From NCBI RefSeq assembly GCF_000424625.1, contig NZ_AUKG01000002.1:1116001-1180000 (forward strand): DNA of 64,000 nucleotides, given 5' to 3'. The position numbers were made by a program, and so were the translations under genes. Under the pieces are notes generated by a model. That model did no database searches, was not told the origin of the DNA, and saw nothing but the letters and a program-made list of their open reading frames with translations. How positions within the stretch are numbered: position 1 is the first letter of the stretch; each line of letters starts with the position of its first letter. This stretch comes from Conexibacter woesei Iso977N. Its GTDB lineage: Bacteria > Actinomycetota > Thermoleophilia > Solirubrobacterales > Solirubrobacteraceae. Shown one piece after another: positions 1 to 8,508 of this stretch.

Positions 1-730
1 CGGCGATCGCGTCGGAGGTCGAGCCGCGGCCGCGGGAGTCCATGAAGCGGACCGGGACGATCCTGGTGGTCCAGCACGTCCCGGCGATCCCGGTCGCGTT
101 GTTGGTGCGGCCGCCGACGATGCCGGCGACGTGGGTGCCGTGTCCGTCCTCGTCGCTGGCCGAGTCCCGGCCCTTGGGGATGTTGACGCCGTAGTAGTCG
201 TCGACGTAGCCGTTGTGGTCGTCGTCCTTGTTGTTGCCCTTGATCTCGTGCGGGTTGTGCCAGATGTTGGCCTTGAGGTCCGGGTGGGCGTACTCGACGC
301 CGGAGTCGAGCGTGGCGACCTTCGCGCACGACGTGCGGGTGTCCCAGGCCTGGCGCGCGGAGATCGAGCCGGTGCCGTTGCCGAGGGCGTACTGGCGCAG
401 GAGGTCCGGGTCGTCCGGCGTCTCGCTGGAGCGCAGGACGTAGTCGGGCTCGACCCAGCGGATGTCGCGGCGACGCTCGAGCGCCCGGCGCAGGACCGCG
501 AGCGCGACGCCGTGGCGGGGGCGGACGGCGACGGCGTCGATCGACGGCAGGTCGCGTGCGACGCGACCGCCAACCTTCCTGATGATCAATGCTCTGCTTT
601 GCGCAGCAGTGGCAGTTGCGAACTGCGCGATCAGTTGATCGCTCACCGTGTCCGGTGCACCCGCACGTGCCGGAGACAGATGGACCTGCGACAGGGCCAC
701 CGCCACGACGACCAACGTCGCGGCTCTCAC
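1..730 (-). CDS. Secreted subtilisin-like serine protease (S8), 3' end outside window
   Basis: An extracellular peptidase of the subtilase family. The product starts at GTG (728-730), directly preceded by an in-frame TAG. It has a short hydrophobic signal peptide (RAATLVVVAVALSQV) and then an inhibitor-like propeptide with the motif WVEPDYVLR near residue 103. The catalytic Asp lies in VATLDSGVEYAHPD and the catalytic His in DGHGTHVAGIVGG. The Ser motif would lie beyond base 1, so the gene is cut by the window edge. Subtilases of this layout are usually exported, self-processed and calcium dependent. No operon partner is visible. The family is sure; the substrate is unknown. Confidence 0.93.
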   Translation of the reverse strand, partial: MRAATLVVVAVALSQVHLSPARAGAPDTVSDQLIAQFATATAAQSRALIIRKVGGRVARDLPSIDAVAVRPRHGVALAVLRRALERRRDIRWVEPDYVLRSSETPDDPDLLRQYALGNGTGSISARQAWDTRTSCAKVATLDSGVEYAHPDLKANIWHNPHEIKGNNKDDDHNGYVDDYYGVNIPKGRDSASDEDGHGTHVAGIVGGRTNNATGIAGTCWTTRIVPVRFMDSRGRGSTSDAIA

Positions 731-771
731 GTCGCCAGGCTACAGGCGGCGCGCGCCGCCGTGGCGAATCT

Positions 772-1302
772 TCAGCGGCGAGGGCGCTCGAAGCGGCGCA
801 CGTTGTCGTCTGCTGCGGGCTCCTCGGCCGGTTGTGCTGTGGGTTGACTCGAGCGGTTGGCGTAGGTGCACAGGGCGGTGAAGCCGGACTGCAGCCAGTC
901 GTTGGCGCCCGCGAGCGCGAGCACCGGGACGACCACCTGCGCCTCGCGCGGCCGCAGCATCCGCATGCCGACGAGCCCCAGAGCACTCCACGATCCCACA
1001 CAACGCGTGCAGCTCAGCAGCTCACCCGTCGCGTACCGCAGCCGTCGTCCCTTCGGCCGCCGCTGCCCATCCGGCCGCTCCTCCACGAACGGCTCCCGGA
1101 CCCACGAATCCACCTTCTCCTTGGCCACCAACTTGGCCAACGCGAACGTCGCGAGCCCCAACGCCGGCAGCTCACCCACCGCGATCGGCCTGCCACCCCT
1201 CACCCGCACGGCAATGACCACCGCACCGGTCAGCGCGCCGTACCCGGCACTCAAAGCGGCGTAGTCGATCGGCTTCGTCGGCGTCCGGCTGACGGGCTCC
1301 AT
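772..1302 (-). CDS. DUF1360 family membrane-associated protein
   Basis: A 176-residue protein with hydrophobic segments at about residues 15-35, 45-62 and 118-135. The signature LLSCTRCVGSWSA (residues 95-107) is typical of DUF1360 proteins (PF07098), which are known from spore-forming and actinobacterial genomes but have no firm biochemical role. The two Cys of CTRC could bind metal or form a disulfide. The C-terminal 30 residues are hydrophilic and Pro/Glu/Arg rich, probably a cytoplasmic tail. It stands alone, upstream of the subtilase on the same strand. The ATG at 1302 is the natural start. Family assignment is from the motif; function is unknown. Confidence 0.72.
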   Translation of the reverse strand: MEPVSRTPTKPIDYAALSAGYGALTGAVVIAVRVRGGRPIAVGELPALGLATFALAKLVAKEKVDSWVREPFVEERPDGQRRPKGRRLRYATGELLSCTRCVGSWSALGLVGMRMLRPREAQVVVPVLALAGANDWLQSGFTALCTYANRSSQPTAQPAEEPAADDNVRRFERPRR

Positions 1303-1539
1303 CCCCCCCGCGCTACCCGAGCCCGGGGTCGCCGACGCACACGAATGACCGCCGCGGATCGAAGCACTTTCGAGTAGTGGCGGTCACACCGTCTCGCTGT
1401 TCAAATGCACCAGGCGCGTTCTCGCGAGGCTGGTCGCTGCCAAACGGCCGCAAATTGCGGCTTCTCTGAGCCCTGCAGCGAAGATACGACTTGTACGTCG
1501 TGGTGGATCTGGCCGGCGTCCGTTTGGGTCCCCGGCGCA

Positions 1540-1797
1540 GTGCAGCCACCCGACGAGATCCTCGCCAGGAACCTCCGCAAGGTCCGGGACCAGCTCGACC
1601 TCAGCCAGGAGGCCGTTGCCGCCGGTGCCGGCATGTCGGCGCGGGCGTACCAGCGCCTCGAGAGCGGCAGGTCCAACCCGACGCTGCGGACGCTGGTCCG
1701 GGTCGCCGCGAGCCTGAGGACCACGGTCGCAGCGCTCACGCACGGCGTGTCCCCGGACCCTGAGGCGGAGGATCCGGCCGCCGAACCCAAGACGTAG
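1540..1797 (+). CDS. Small XRE-family helix-turn-helix regulator
   Basis: An 85-residue DNA-binding protein. Residues 6-65 form a Cro/C1-type HTH: ILARNLRKVRDQLDLSQEAV, then AGAGMSARAYQRLESGRSNP, then a stabilising helix. I chose GTG at 1540 because the 45 codons upstream of it (from an ATG at 1405) are Cys/Trp-rich, unlike any regulator, and lack an RBS. The C-terminal tail is short and acidic (DPEAEDPAAEP). It has no operon partner, so the target is not apparent; autoregulation is common in the family. The upstream bases 1303-1539 hold no recognisable gene. Confidence 0.68.
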   Translation: MQPPDEILARNLRKVRDQLDLSQEAVAAGAGMSARAYQRLESGRSNPTLRTLVRVAASLRTTVAALTHGVSPDPEAEDPAAEPKT

Positions 1798-2020
1798 GAC
1801 AACGCGGAAGAGGCGCCACGACGCTCGCTGCCGGACGCTTTCCGTCCTCGGGGCGCAGTAGCTTCGTGGCCACATAGCTGCCAAGGCCTAGCTCGGGCAG
1901 CGACCAGCCTCGTTCCGTCCTGCCGGGCACCCGGCCCAACTGCCCAAAGTGAACCTATCTTCGGGGCGAGGCGTCTTCCATGTCCGTACTTCGCTGCCAC
2001 GGTGCCGTGGCGGTCGCGAG

Positions 2021-2230
2021 GTGCTGACATTGAACGACAACAACTGGCGCAGGGTGGAGTCCGGATCGATCGAGGAGCTGGTCGAGCGCGTGCTCGTCTG
2101 GGTCGTCGTCCTGGTCCTGCTCGGCGTCGTCGCCTACTGCGCGGTCACGGCCAAGCCGTTGTACGCGACCGGTGGGATGGTGCTGCTGCTCGGCAGCGTC
2201 GTGCACAGGACGCGCGGCGGTGACGCATAG
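2021..2230 (+). CDS. Small two-helix membrane protein, unknown function
   Basis: About 69 residues. A short charged N-terminus (NNWRRVESGSIEELVERV) is followed by two predicted membrane helices (WVVVLVLLGVVAYCAV and ATGGMVLLLGSVV) and a basic end. Start candidates are GTG 2021 and TTG 2030; a GAGG at 2017-2020 would suit the TTG. It lies 12 bases upstream of trpS and could share its transcript. I do not recognise a family. The hydrophobic pattern and codon use support coding, but the gene is short. Confidence 0.5.
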   Translation: MLTLNDNNWRRVESGSIEELVERVLVWVVVLVLLGVVAYCAVTAKPLYATGGMVLLLGSVVHRTRGGDA

Positions 2231-2242
2231 AATCCAGAGGCG

Positions 2243-3268
2243 ATGCGCATCTTCAGCGGGATCCAGCCCACCGGGCGCAAGCACCTCGGCAACTTCATCG
2301 GTGCGATCGTGCAGTACGTCGAGGGGCAGCAGCGGGCGGCCGATGCGGGTGATGTGGCGATCTTCTGCGTCGTCGACCTGCATGCGATGACGGTCCCGTG
2401 GCAGCCGGCCGAGATGCGCGAGCGGGTCTACGACACGGCGGCGATCCTGCTGGCGGCGGGCCTGGACCCGGAGAAGTGCATCTTCATCCGCCAGTCCGAC
2501 GTCCCGGAGCACACGGAGCTCACCTGGACGCTCGGCGCGGTCACCGCCCACGGCGACCTGAACCGCATGCACCAGTTCAAGGAGAAGTCGGCCAAGCAGA
2601 AGGAGCTGGTCTCGGCCGACCTGTTCACCTACCCGGTCCTGATGGCGGCCGACGTCCTGGCCTACCGCGCCAACGAGGTCCCGGTCGGCGACGACCAGCG
2701 CCAGCACGTCGAGCTGATGCGCGACGTCGCGATCCGCTTCAACGAGCGCTTCGGCGACACGCTGGTCGTCCCGGAGCTGAAGATCCCCGCGGTGGGCGCC
2801 CGGATCATGGACCTCCAGGACCCGACGTCGAAGATGTCGACCACCGGCGGCTCGACCGAGGGCACGGTCTACGTGCTCGACGACGCCAAGACGGTGGAGA
2901 AGAAGTTCAAGCGCGCGGTCACCGACTCCGACGACCCGCCGCGGATCGCCAAGGACCAGTCGAAGCCCGGCGTCTCCAACCTGATCGACATCCTCGCCGC
3001 GGCGCGCGGGATCACGCCCGACGAGGCGATCGCCTCGCTGGCCGACGCGCGCGGCTACGGCGACCTCAAGATGGCGACCGCCAACGCGGTCAACGAGATG
3101 CTCGAGCCGGTGCGCACCCGGTACGCCGAGATCCGGCAGGACGAGGACGCGCTCGAGGAGATCTTCGCGGCGGGCGCGACCAAGGCGCGCGCGATCACGC
3201 GCGAGGTCATGGCCGACGTGCGCGCGGCGACGGGCGTCGGCCCGCGCACGCGCGTCCCGGCGAGCTAG
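2243..3268 (+). CDS. trpS: Tryptophanyl-tRNA synthetase
   Basis: Charges tRNA-Trp with tryptophan in the cytoplasm, a class Ic synthetase. The 341-residue length is normal. The HIGH-type motif is PTGRKHLGN (residues 9-17), the KMSKS-type motif is SKMST (196-200), and the substrate-pocket block NRMHQFKEKS lies near residue 107. The C-terminal anticodon-binding helices are complete. ATG 2243 is preceded by a purine-rich AGAGG, supporting the start. Linkage to scpA-scpB is a gene order I associate with Thermoleophilia. A tryptophan-responsive leader is not evident. Confidence 0.97.
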   Translation: MRIFSGIQPTGRKHLGNFIGAIVQYVEGQQRAADAGDVAIFCVVDLHAMTVPWQPAEMRERVYDTAAILLAAGLDPEKCIFIRQSDVPEHTELTWTLGAVTAHGDLNRMHQFKEKSAKQKELVSADLFTYPVLMAADVLAYRANEVPVGDDQRQHVELMRDVAIRFNERFGDTLVVPELKIPAVGARIMDLQDPTSKMSTTGGSTEGTVYVLDDAKTVEKKFKRAVTDSDDPPRIAKDQSKPGVSNLIDILAAARGITPDEAIASLADARGYGDLKMATANAVNEMLEPVRTRYAEIRQDEDALEEIFAAGATKARAITREVMADVRAATGVGPRTRVPAS

Positions 3269-3301
3269 CGCGGATCTTCGCTCTTTGCGGCCTTTCGGGC
3301 A

Positions 3302-3328
3302 TTGACCGTCGGGCCCGGTCGCTACGGT
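3302..3328 (+). promoter_or_regulatory. Possible sigma-70-type promoter upstream of scpA
   Basis: TTGACC (3302-3307) and TACGGT (3323-3328) are spaced 15 bases apart, ten bases before the chosen scpA ATG. The spacing is shorter than the ideal 17 and the transcript would have almost no leader, so this is a weak call based on consensus likeness only. Confidence 0.25.
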
Positions 3329-3337
3329 CCCCAACGT

Positions 3338-4108
3338 ATGAGCACGATCGTCGCCGAGCTGGAGCTCGACCTCGAGGTCTTCACCGGTCCGTTCGACCTC
3401 CTGCTGACGCTCGTCCTCCGCGAGGAGGTCGACCTGCTGGAGGTGGAGCTGGCCGATGTCGTGCTGTCGTACATCGACGTCCTGGAGTCCCGCGGCGAGC
3501 TGGACCTGGAGGTCGCGACCGAGTTCCTGGTGCTCATCGCCGCGCTGCTGGAGCTGAAGTCGCGCCTGATGCTCCCGCGCGAGGACGAGGAGCTGCTCGA
3601 CGTCGAGCCGGACGTCGCGGCCGAGGAGCTGCTCGCCCGGATGCTCGAGGCCAAGCGCTACCGCGGCGCGGCGCTGCACCTGATCGCGAAGCTGCACGGC
3701 GAGGACGGCGTCCGCTTCCGCAGCGCGCCGCTCCCGGCCCACCTGCGCGCGACCGACATCGAGGACCTCGAGGGCGTCTACAGGCCCGCGCGCCTGGGCA
3801 AGGCGATCGGGTCGCTGCTGACGATGCCGGCGAGGGTCGACATCAGGCACCTGACGATCCCGCGCGTGTCGGTCGCCGATCGGCTGGCGCACCTGCGCCG
3901 GCTGCTGCGCTCGCCCGCGGGCAGGACGACGTTCGAGGACGCCGTCCGCGGCGCCGACCGCGTGACCGTCTGCGTGACGCTGTTCGCGCTGCTGGAGCTC
4001 TACAAGCAGGGCGAGGCGACCTGGTCGCAGGACGAGCCGTTCGGCGAGATCGAGATCCGCTCGGGCGCCGCCGAGCAGCGGCCGGCCGCGGCCGCCGCGG
4101 TCGCGTGA
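3338..4108 (+). CDS. scpA: Segregation and condensation protein A (kleisin)
   Basis: Kleisin subunit that bridges the SMC dimer and works with ScpB in chromosome condensation and segregation. The start MSTIVAELELDLEVFTGPFD is chosen because ScpA proteins begin just before the FxGPFDLLL motif, here FTGPFDLLLTLVLREEVDLL. The N-terminal helical domain contains EFLVLIAALLELKSRLMLP. The C-terminal winged helix ends around LFALLELYKQGEATWSQDEPFGEI, which is standard. About 256 residues, usual for the family. It overlaps scpB by GTGA, implying translational coupling. Confidence 0.95.
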   Translation: MSTIVAELELDLEVFTGPFDLLLTLVLREEVDLLEVELADVVLSYIDVLESRGELDLEVATEFLVLIAALLELKSRLMLPREDEELLDVEPDVAAEELLARMLEAKRYRGAALHLIAKLHGEDGVRFRSAPLPAHLRATDIEDLEGVYRPARLGKAIGSLLTMPARVDIRHLTIPRVSVADRLAHLRRLLRSPAGRTTFEDAVRGADRVTVCVTLFALLELYKQGEATWSQDEPFGEIEIRSGAAEQRPAAAAAVA

Positions 4109-4992
4109 GCGACCTCGCGCGGAACCTCGAGGCGCTCCTCTTCCTCTCGACCGACCCGGTCAACGAGGTGGAGCTGATCGCCGCCTGCGAGTGCACCGAG
4201 GACGACTTCGCCGAGGCGCTGGAGGAGCTGAAGGCCGCGTTCGCGCCCGGCGCGCGCGGGCTGGAGCTGCGCGAGCTGGCCGGCGGCTGGACGCTGGCGA
4301 CCGCCGCCGACACCGAGCAGGCCGCGCGACGGCTGCTGAGCAGGCCGCGGACGCCGCCGCTGTCGCCTGCCCAGGCCGAGACGCTGGCGATCATCGCCTA
4401 CCTGCAGCCGGTCTCGCGGCCGGAGATCACGCGGATCCGCGGTGTGTCGGCGGATTCTGCAGCGGGGACCCTGTTGGAACGCGGATTGATCGAGGAGTCC
4501 GGGCGGTCGCCGTTCGGCGCCGTGCTCTACCGGACCACGCCGTTGTTCCTCAAGTTGTTCGGGATGGTCACGCTCGACGACCTGCCCGAGGTCGAGGAAT
4601 GGGACCCGACGCCCGAGGAGGAAGCCGACCTCCGCGAGCGCCTGCTCCGCGCCGGCGAGGCCCGCGCCGGCTCGTCGCCGACGACCCAGCAGATGGAGGA
4701 CGACGCCATCGAAGGCGCCGCCGCCGACCCCGCCGCCGAGGGCCTGACGCCCGAAGCCGACGCCGAGGCCGAAGCCGCCGAGTCCGAGGTCCTCGCCGCC
4801 GCGGAGGACGTGACGGTGGGCGAGGGGACTCCGCCGGAGGAAGTCGCGGGCGAGGACGAGGAAGCTGCGGACGCAGAGACTGCGGCCGAGGGCGAGGACG
4901 CGCTGGATCCTTTTGAGGCGCCGTTCGTCGAGCGGATTCCGGCGGAGGAGGTCGCGGAGGCGACCGAGCCGCCGAGCGACGACGAGGACTAG
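4105..4992 (+). CDS. scpB: Segregation and condensation protein B, with long acidic tail
   Basis: Dimeric winged-helix partner of ScpA in the SMC-ScpAB condensin. GTG 4105 overlaps the scpA stop. Residues 1-175 hold the tandem winged helices with family motifs: EALLFLSTDPV at the N-terminus, ETLAIIAYLQPVSRPEI, and LLERGLIEESGRSPFGAVLY. After residue about 185 comes a 110-residue low-complexity tail dominated by Glu, Asp and Ala, much longer than in Firmicutes ScpB. Such tails occur in actinobacterial ScpB and are probably disordered. Its stop codon interlocks with that of the opposite ankyrin gene (CTAG, 4989-4992). Confidence 0.95.
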   Translation: MSDLARNLEALLFLSTDPVNEVELIAACECTEDDFAEALEELKAAFAPGARGLELRELAGGWTLATAADTEQAARRLLSRPRTPPLSPAQAETLAIIAYLQPVSRPEITRIRGVSADSAAGTLLERGLIEESGRSPFGAVLYRTTPLFLKLFGMVTLDDLPEVEEWDPTPEEEADLRERLLRAGEARAGSSPTTQQMEDDAIEGAAADPAAEGLTPEADAEAEAAESEVLAAAEDVTVGEGTPPEEVAGEDEEAADAETAAEGEDALDPFEAPFVERIPAEEVAEATEPPSDDED

Positions 4993-6374
4993 CGGTCGCG
5001 CAGGAGGGCGGCGAGGGTGGGGTGGTCGCCGACCTCGGCCCAGCCCGCTGCGTCGCCGTTGTGCAGCGCGTCGCGCAGAGAGGGATCGGCGCCGAGCGAC
5101 AACAACAACTTGACGGCTTCGGTGTGGCCGGACTGGGCGGCGAGGTGGAGCGGGGTCACGCCTTCGCCGTGGGTCGGGCCGCCGAAGGTGGAGCGGCCGT
5201 CGACCGCCGCGCCCAAGGACACCAACTCGCTGATCGCGGCCGTGCGACCGGTGGCGGCGGCCCAGGTCAGCGCGGTGCCGCGGTAGACGTCGGCGTCGAG
5301 CTGTGCGCCGCGCTCGGCCAGCGCCCGGATCGCCTCGACGCGATCGGAGCGGGCCGCCCAGGCCAGCGCCTCGTCGAGGATCTCCTGCGGATCGTCGCTC
5401 GGCGCCCACGCCGGGAAGCCGCCGTGGGGGCGGTAGAAGCTGCGCAGCGCGCCCGCCGCCTCGGTCACCGAGGCGGACGCGTCGGAGGGCGCCACATCCG
5501 GGAGGTGGACCAGCTCGGCGATGCGGGCCACGTCGCCGGTGCCGGCCGCGACGCGGAGGTTGTCCGGCCAGCGCCCGGCGCGGAGCAGCACCTCGGTCAC
5601 CGCGTGGTGGCCCCAGAACAGCGCGACGATCAGCGGTGTCCCGCCCGCTCCGCGGCCGGAGACGTCCGCGGGGGCGTCGAAGGACAACAACAACTCCGCG
5701 AGCTCCGCGTTGTCGCCGTAGGCCGCCTGGTGCAACGGCGTCCAGCCGTGGGCGTTGGCGTGCGCGACGTCCGCGCCGGCCTCCAGCAGGGTCCGGACGC
5801 AGCCGGGGTCGGTCGCCATGTTGATCAGGGCGTTGCCGTTGGTCCCGTTGGCCCGCGCGAGCTCCGGGAAGCGCTCCAGCAGCTGGCGCAGCGTGCCGTC
5901 GGCCCCGGACTCGACCGCCAGGTACGCCCGCCGGAACGGGTCGCCGTCCTCGTCGAGCGCGACCACGTGGCGCTTCAGAGCGCTCCAGGTCTCGAAGCCG
6001 TGACGCCGCGCCACGACGGCCCGCGCGCCGGCCGGCGTCAGCTCCTGGCCCTCGCCCTCGAACCGCGCCAGCGCGCCCGGCGTGCGGTCGCCTGCCGACG
6101 CCAGCAGCCCGTCCGCGCGCCCCTCGTAGTACTCGACGTCGACCTGGAACGCGTGCTCCAGCCCCTCGCCCCAGATCTCCTCGCGCTCCACGTAGGCCCG
6201 CAGCCGCTGCCACGTCGAGAACCCGTGCTCGCCCGCCACGACCGCCTGCGCGCCCGCGAGCTTCAGCGGCTTGCGCGCGTCGTTGCGGTGCTCCGCCGCC
6301 CGCGCCACAGCCTCAGCCTCGCCGCGCGCATGCGCGCTCGCGAGCTTCTTGGCCTCGCGGTGCAACCGCTCCAT
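4989..6374 (-). CDS. Ankyrin-repeat protein
   Basis: A 461-residue cytoplasmic protein probably acting through protein-protein contacts. The start MERLHREAKKLAS is preferred; a longer frame would run into the end of rlmN. Residues 1-130 hold two copies of a short helical unit ending in GEHGFSTWQRLRAYV and RRHGFETWSALKRHV, a pattern seen ahead of ankyrin repeats in actinobacteria. Ankyrin repeats follow from about residue 160, including HGWTPLHQAAYGDNAELAEL, GTALTWAAATGRTAAISELV and GVTPLHLAAQSGHTEAVKLL. Several Leu runs are written with TTG codons. It splits the usual scpB-rluB neighbourhood. The target is unknown. Confidence 0.88.
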   Translation of the reverse strand: MERLHREAKKLASAHARGEAEAVARAAEHRNDARKPLKLAGAQAVVAGEHGFSTWQRLRAYVEREEIWGEGLEHAFQVDVEYYEGRADGLLASAGDRTPGALARFEGEGQELTPAGARAVVARRHGFETWSALKRHVVALDEDGDPFRRAYLAVESGADGTLRQLLERFPELARANGTNGNALINMATDPGCVRTLLEAGADVAHANAHGWTPLHQAAYGDNAELAELLLSFDAPADVSGRGAGGTPLIVALFWGHHAVTEVLLRAGRWPDNLRVAAGTGDVARIAELVHLPDVAPSDASASVTEAAGALRSFYRPHGGFPAWAPSDDPQEILDEALAWAARSDRVEAIRALAERGAQLDADVYRGTALTWAAATGRTAAISELVSLGAAVDGRSTFGGPTHGEGVTPLHLAAQSGHTEAVKLLLSLGADPSLRDALHNGDAAGWAEVGDHPTLAALLRDR

Positions 6375-6394
6375 GCTGCTCACGAGCGCGGAGC

Positions 6395-7390
6395 CTAGCT
6401 GGCGGACGCCAGCGCCTTGGCGGCCAGCTGGCCGCACGCCGCGTCGATGTCCTGCCCGCGCGTCAGCCGGATCGTCGCGCCGATCCCGTGCTCCTCCAGC
6501 GCGGCCTTGAACGCGGCGATCGCCTCACGCCCCGACCCGTCGTAGGACCCGGTCGGGTTGTAGGGGATCAGGTTGATCTTGTACTTCTTGGGATCGAGAA
6601 CGTCGGCGAGCTGCACCGCCTGCGCGTAGGAGTCGTTGACCCCCTTCAACATCACGTACTCGATGAAGACCATGCGCTTCTTCGCCTCGTAGAAGCGGTC
6701 GCACGCCTCCAGCACCGACGCCAGCGAGTAGCGGTCGTTCACGGGCATGATCTTCGAACGCAACGCCTCATCGGCCGCATGCAGCGACAGCGCCAGCCGG
6801 ATCGGCATGTCGCTCTCGGTCAGCCGCTCGATCCCGGGGACCCAGCCGACCGTCGAGATCGCCGTGCGCCGGTGCGTGACGCCCACGTCGGGCAGCCGCC
6901 GGCACGCCTCCAGGACGTTGTCGAGGTTCATCATCGGCTCGCCCATGCCCATGAACACGACGTGGTCGACCTCCTCGATCCGGCGGAAGTGCAGCGCCTG
7001 GTCGAGGATCTCGCTGACCGTCAGGTTGCGCCCGAACTTCATCGTGCCCGTCGCGCAGAACGTGCACGTCAGCGGGCACCCGGACTGCGAGGACAGGCAC
7101 AGGGACCTGCGCCCGTCGCGGTAGCGCATCAGGACCGCCTCGACGGGCCGCCCGTCCTTGACGGTCTTGAACAGCGCCTTGACCGTGCCGTCCTTGGAGT
7201 GCGCCTCGTTGGTGACCTCGAGCGTCGAGAACGGCACGCGCGCGGTCAGCTCCGAGCGTACCTCCGCCGGGACGTTGGTCATCGCGTCATACGACGCGAC
7301 CCCGCGCGAGGTCCACTCCCACACCTGCTTGGCGCGGAAGGCGGGCTGGCCGAGGTCGGCCAAGGTGGTGTCGAGCGTCTGGAGGTCCAT
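6395..7390 (-). CDS. rlmN: Dual-specificity 23S rRNA/tRNA adenine C2-methyltransferase
   Basis: Radical-SAM enzyme that methylates C2 of A2503 in 23S rRNA and, in many bacteria, A37 of some tRNAs. The 331-residue protein carries the [4Fe-4S] motif CPLTCTFC (with GCP and ATG around it), the SAM-binding GMGEPMMN, and the Cfr/RlmN block RLALSLHAA. The C-terminal cysteine needed for the methyl-Cys mechanism is present in IDAACGQLA. ATG 7390 gives the canonical N-terminus with the helical accessory domain (AFRAKQVWEWTSRG). It is followed on the same strand by the ankyrin gene, 20 bases downstream. Confidence 0.96.
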   Translation of the reverse strand: MDLQTLDTTLADLGQPAFRAKQVWEWTSRGVASYDAMTNVPAEVRSELTARVPFSTLEVTNEAHSKDGTVKALFKTVKDGRPVEAVLMRYRDGRRSLCLSSQSGCPLTCTFCATGTMKFGRNLTVSEILDQALHFRRIEEVDHVVFMGMGEPMMNLDNVLEACRRLPDVGVTHRRTAISTVGWVPGIERLTESDMPIRLALSLHAADEALRSKIMPVNDRYSLASVLEACDRFYEAKKRMVFIEYVMLKGVNDSYAQAVQLADVLDPKKYKINLIPYNPTGSYDGSGREAIAAFKAALEEHGIGATIRLTRGQDIDAACGQLAAKALASAS

Positions 7391-7410
7391 GAGGAAAGCG
7401 ACCCCACAGG

Positions 7411-7749
7411 CTAGCCCGCCGGGCGCGCGACCTCCGCGAACGTGATCAGCAGCCCGCCGACCTCCGCCTGGACGATGGCGTTGACGCCCGTGCCCATGTC
7501 GGTCGACTGCGCCCCGGCGAAGTCGCCTTCGAGCAGCACGACGGTCGCCGTGCCGATCGCGAACGGCTCGACGCGGCCCGGCGGCGGGTCGATCAGCGTG
7601 ATGTCGCCGTCGTCGCGCGCGAGCAGCGGGCCCGCGGACGAGATCGACGTGTTCCGGATCTCCTCGGTCGCGCCCTGCACCGAGACGACCAGCTGCTTGC
7701 CGAGCCGCGCCCGGAGCCAGGCGATCACCGCGTCGTAGTCCATGCTCAT
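7411..7749 (-). CDS. Conserved hypothetical small cytoplasmic protein
   Basis: About 112 residues beginning MSMDYDAVIAWLRARLGKQL; an alternative ATG is two codons later. The order is a short helix, then mostly beta-strand sequence (VVSVQGATEEIRN, GDITLIDPP, ATVVLLEGDF, GLLITFAEV). This suggests a small beta-barrel-like fold. There is no signal peptide or membrane segment and I do not recognise a family. It lies just upstream of rlmN on the same strand and divergent from rluB, whose start is 25 bases away. It may share the rlmN transcript. Confidence 0.65.
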   Translation of the reverse strand: MSMDYDAVIAWLRARLGKQLVVSVQGATEEIRNTSISSAGPLLARDDGDITLIDPPPGRVEPFAIGTATVVLLEGDFAGAQSTDMGTGVNAIVQAEVGGLLITFAEVARPAG

Positions 7750-7773
7750 CGCCCGGTAGCCTCGCAGCCAGCC

Positions 7774-8508
7774 ATGCGCCTTGCGAAGTTCCTCGCCCAC
7801 GCCGGCGTCGCGTCCCGTCGCGCCGCCGAGGAGATCATCCGCGAGGGACGCGTGACCGTCGGCGGCACGATCGTCACCGACCCGGCGCACGGGGTGGACG
7901 ACGACGGCGCCGACGACGTCGCGGTCGACAACCGGCCCGTCGGCATCAAGGACACCAAGTCGGTCTGGCTCGTCCACAAGCCCTCCGGCGTCGTCTCGAC
8001 GGCCAAGGACACGCACAACCGCCGGACGGTCGTCGACATGGTCGACAGCCCCCGCACGCGCCTCTATCCCGTCGGCCGCCTCGACGCCGACAGCACCGGC
8101 CTGATCCTCCTGACCGACGACGGCGACCTCGCCAACCGCCTCACGCACCCGCGCTACGAGGTCCCCAAGACCTACGTGGTGTCGGTCGGGCGCGGCGGGA
8201 TCGCGGTCCCGGAGCAGGAGCTCCGCCGGCTCCGCGAAGGCGTGGAGCTCGACGACGGCATGACGCTGCCCGCCGACGTCCGCCAGCTCAGGCCCGGCGT
8301 CCTGCAGATCACGCTGCGCGAGGGCCGCAAGCGCCAGGTCAAGCGCATGTGCGCGGAGATCGGCCACCCGGTCCACCGCCTGCAGCGGGTCGCGTTCGGC
8401 CCGCTCAGGCTCGGCGATCTCGGCGAGGGCCGCGTCCGGAGGCTCAGCCCGGCCGAGGTCCAGCGCCTGCGCGACGCAGGGGCACGACCTGGGCCCGTGA
8501 CGGGCTGA
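7774..8508 (+). CDS. rluB: rRNA pseudouridine synthase, RsuA/RluB type
   Basis: Converts a uridine in 23S (RluB) or 16S (RsuA) rRNA to pseudouridine. The 244-residue protein starts with an S4 RNA-binding domain (MRLAKFLAHAGVASRRAAEE). The catalytic domain follows, with the nucleophile Asp in VGRLDADSTGLILLTDDG and the KTYVV and LREGRKRQVKRM blocks typical of this subfamily. Position near scpA-scpB and upstream of cmk-der matches the common rluB gene order. Its 3' end overlaps the opposite GGDEF-like gene by 65 bases. RluB rather than RsuA is inferred from context. Confidence 0.93.
   Translation: MRLAKFLAHAGVASRRAAEEIIREGRVTVGGTIVTDPAHGVDDDGADDVAVDNRPVGIKDTKSVWLVHKPSGVVSTAKDTHNRRTVVDMVDSPRTRLYPVGRLDADSTGLILLTDDGDLANRLTHPRYEVPKTYVVSVGRGGIAVPEQELRRLREGVELDDGMTLPADVRQLRPGVLQITLREGRKRQVKRMCAEIGHPVHRLQRVAFGPLRLGDLGEGRVRRLSPAEVQRLRDAGARPGPVTG

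Noticed and set aside
1955-3892. A 645-codon open frame on the minus strand across trpS and scpA
   Set aside because: It is Arg/Asp/His/Val rich with no motif and lies opposite two sure genes. It is the usual antisense artefact of high GC, as are the long frames opposite priA, the ABC permease and the riboflavin genes.
5099-5694. Repeated GACAACAACAAC strings
   Set aside because: They are Leu-Leu-Leu runs (TTG codons) at the same place in ankyrin repeats of the minus-strand gene, not a regulatory repeat.
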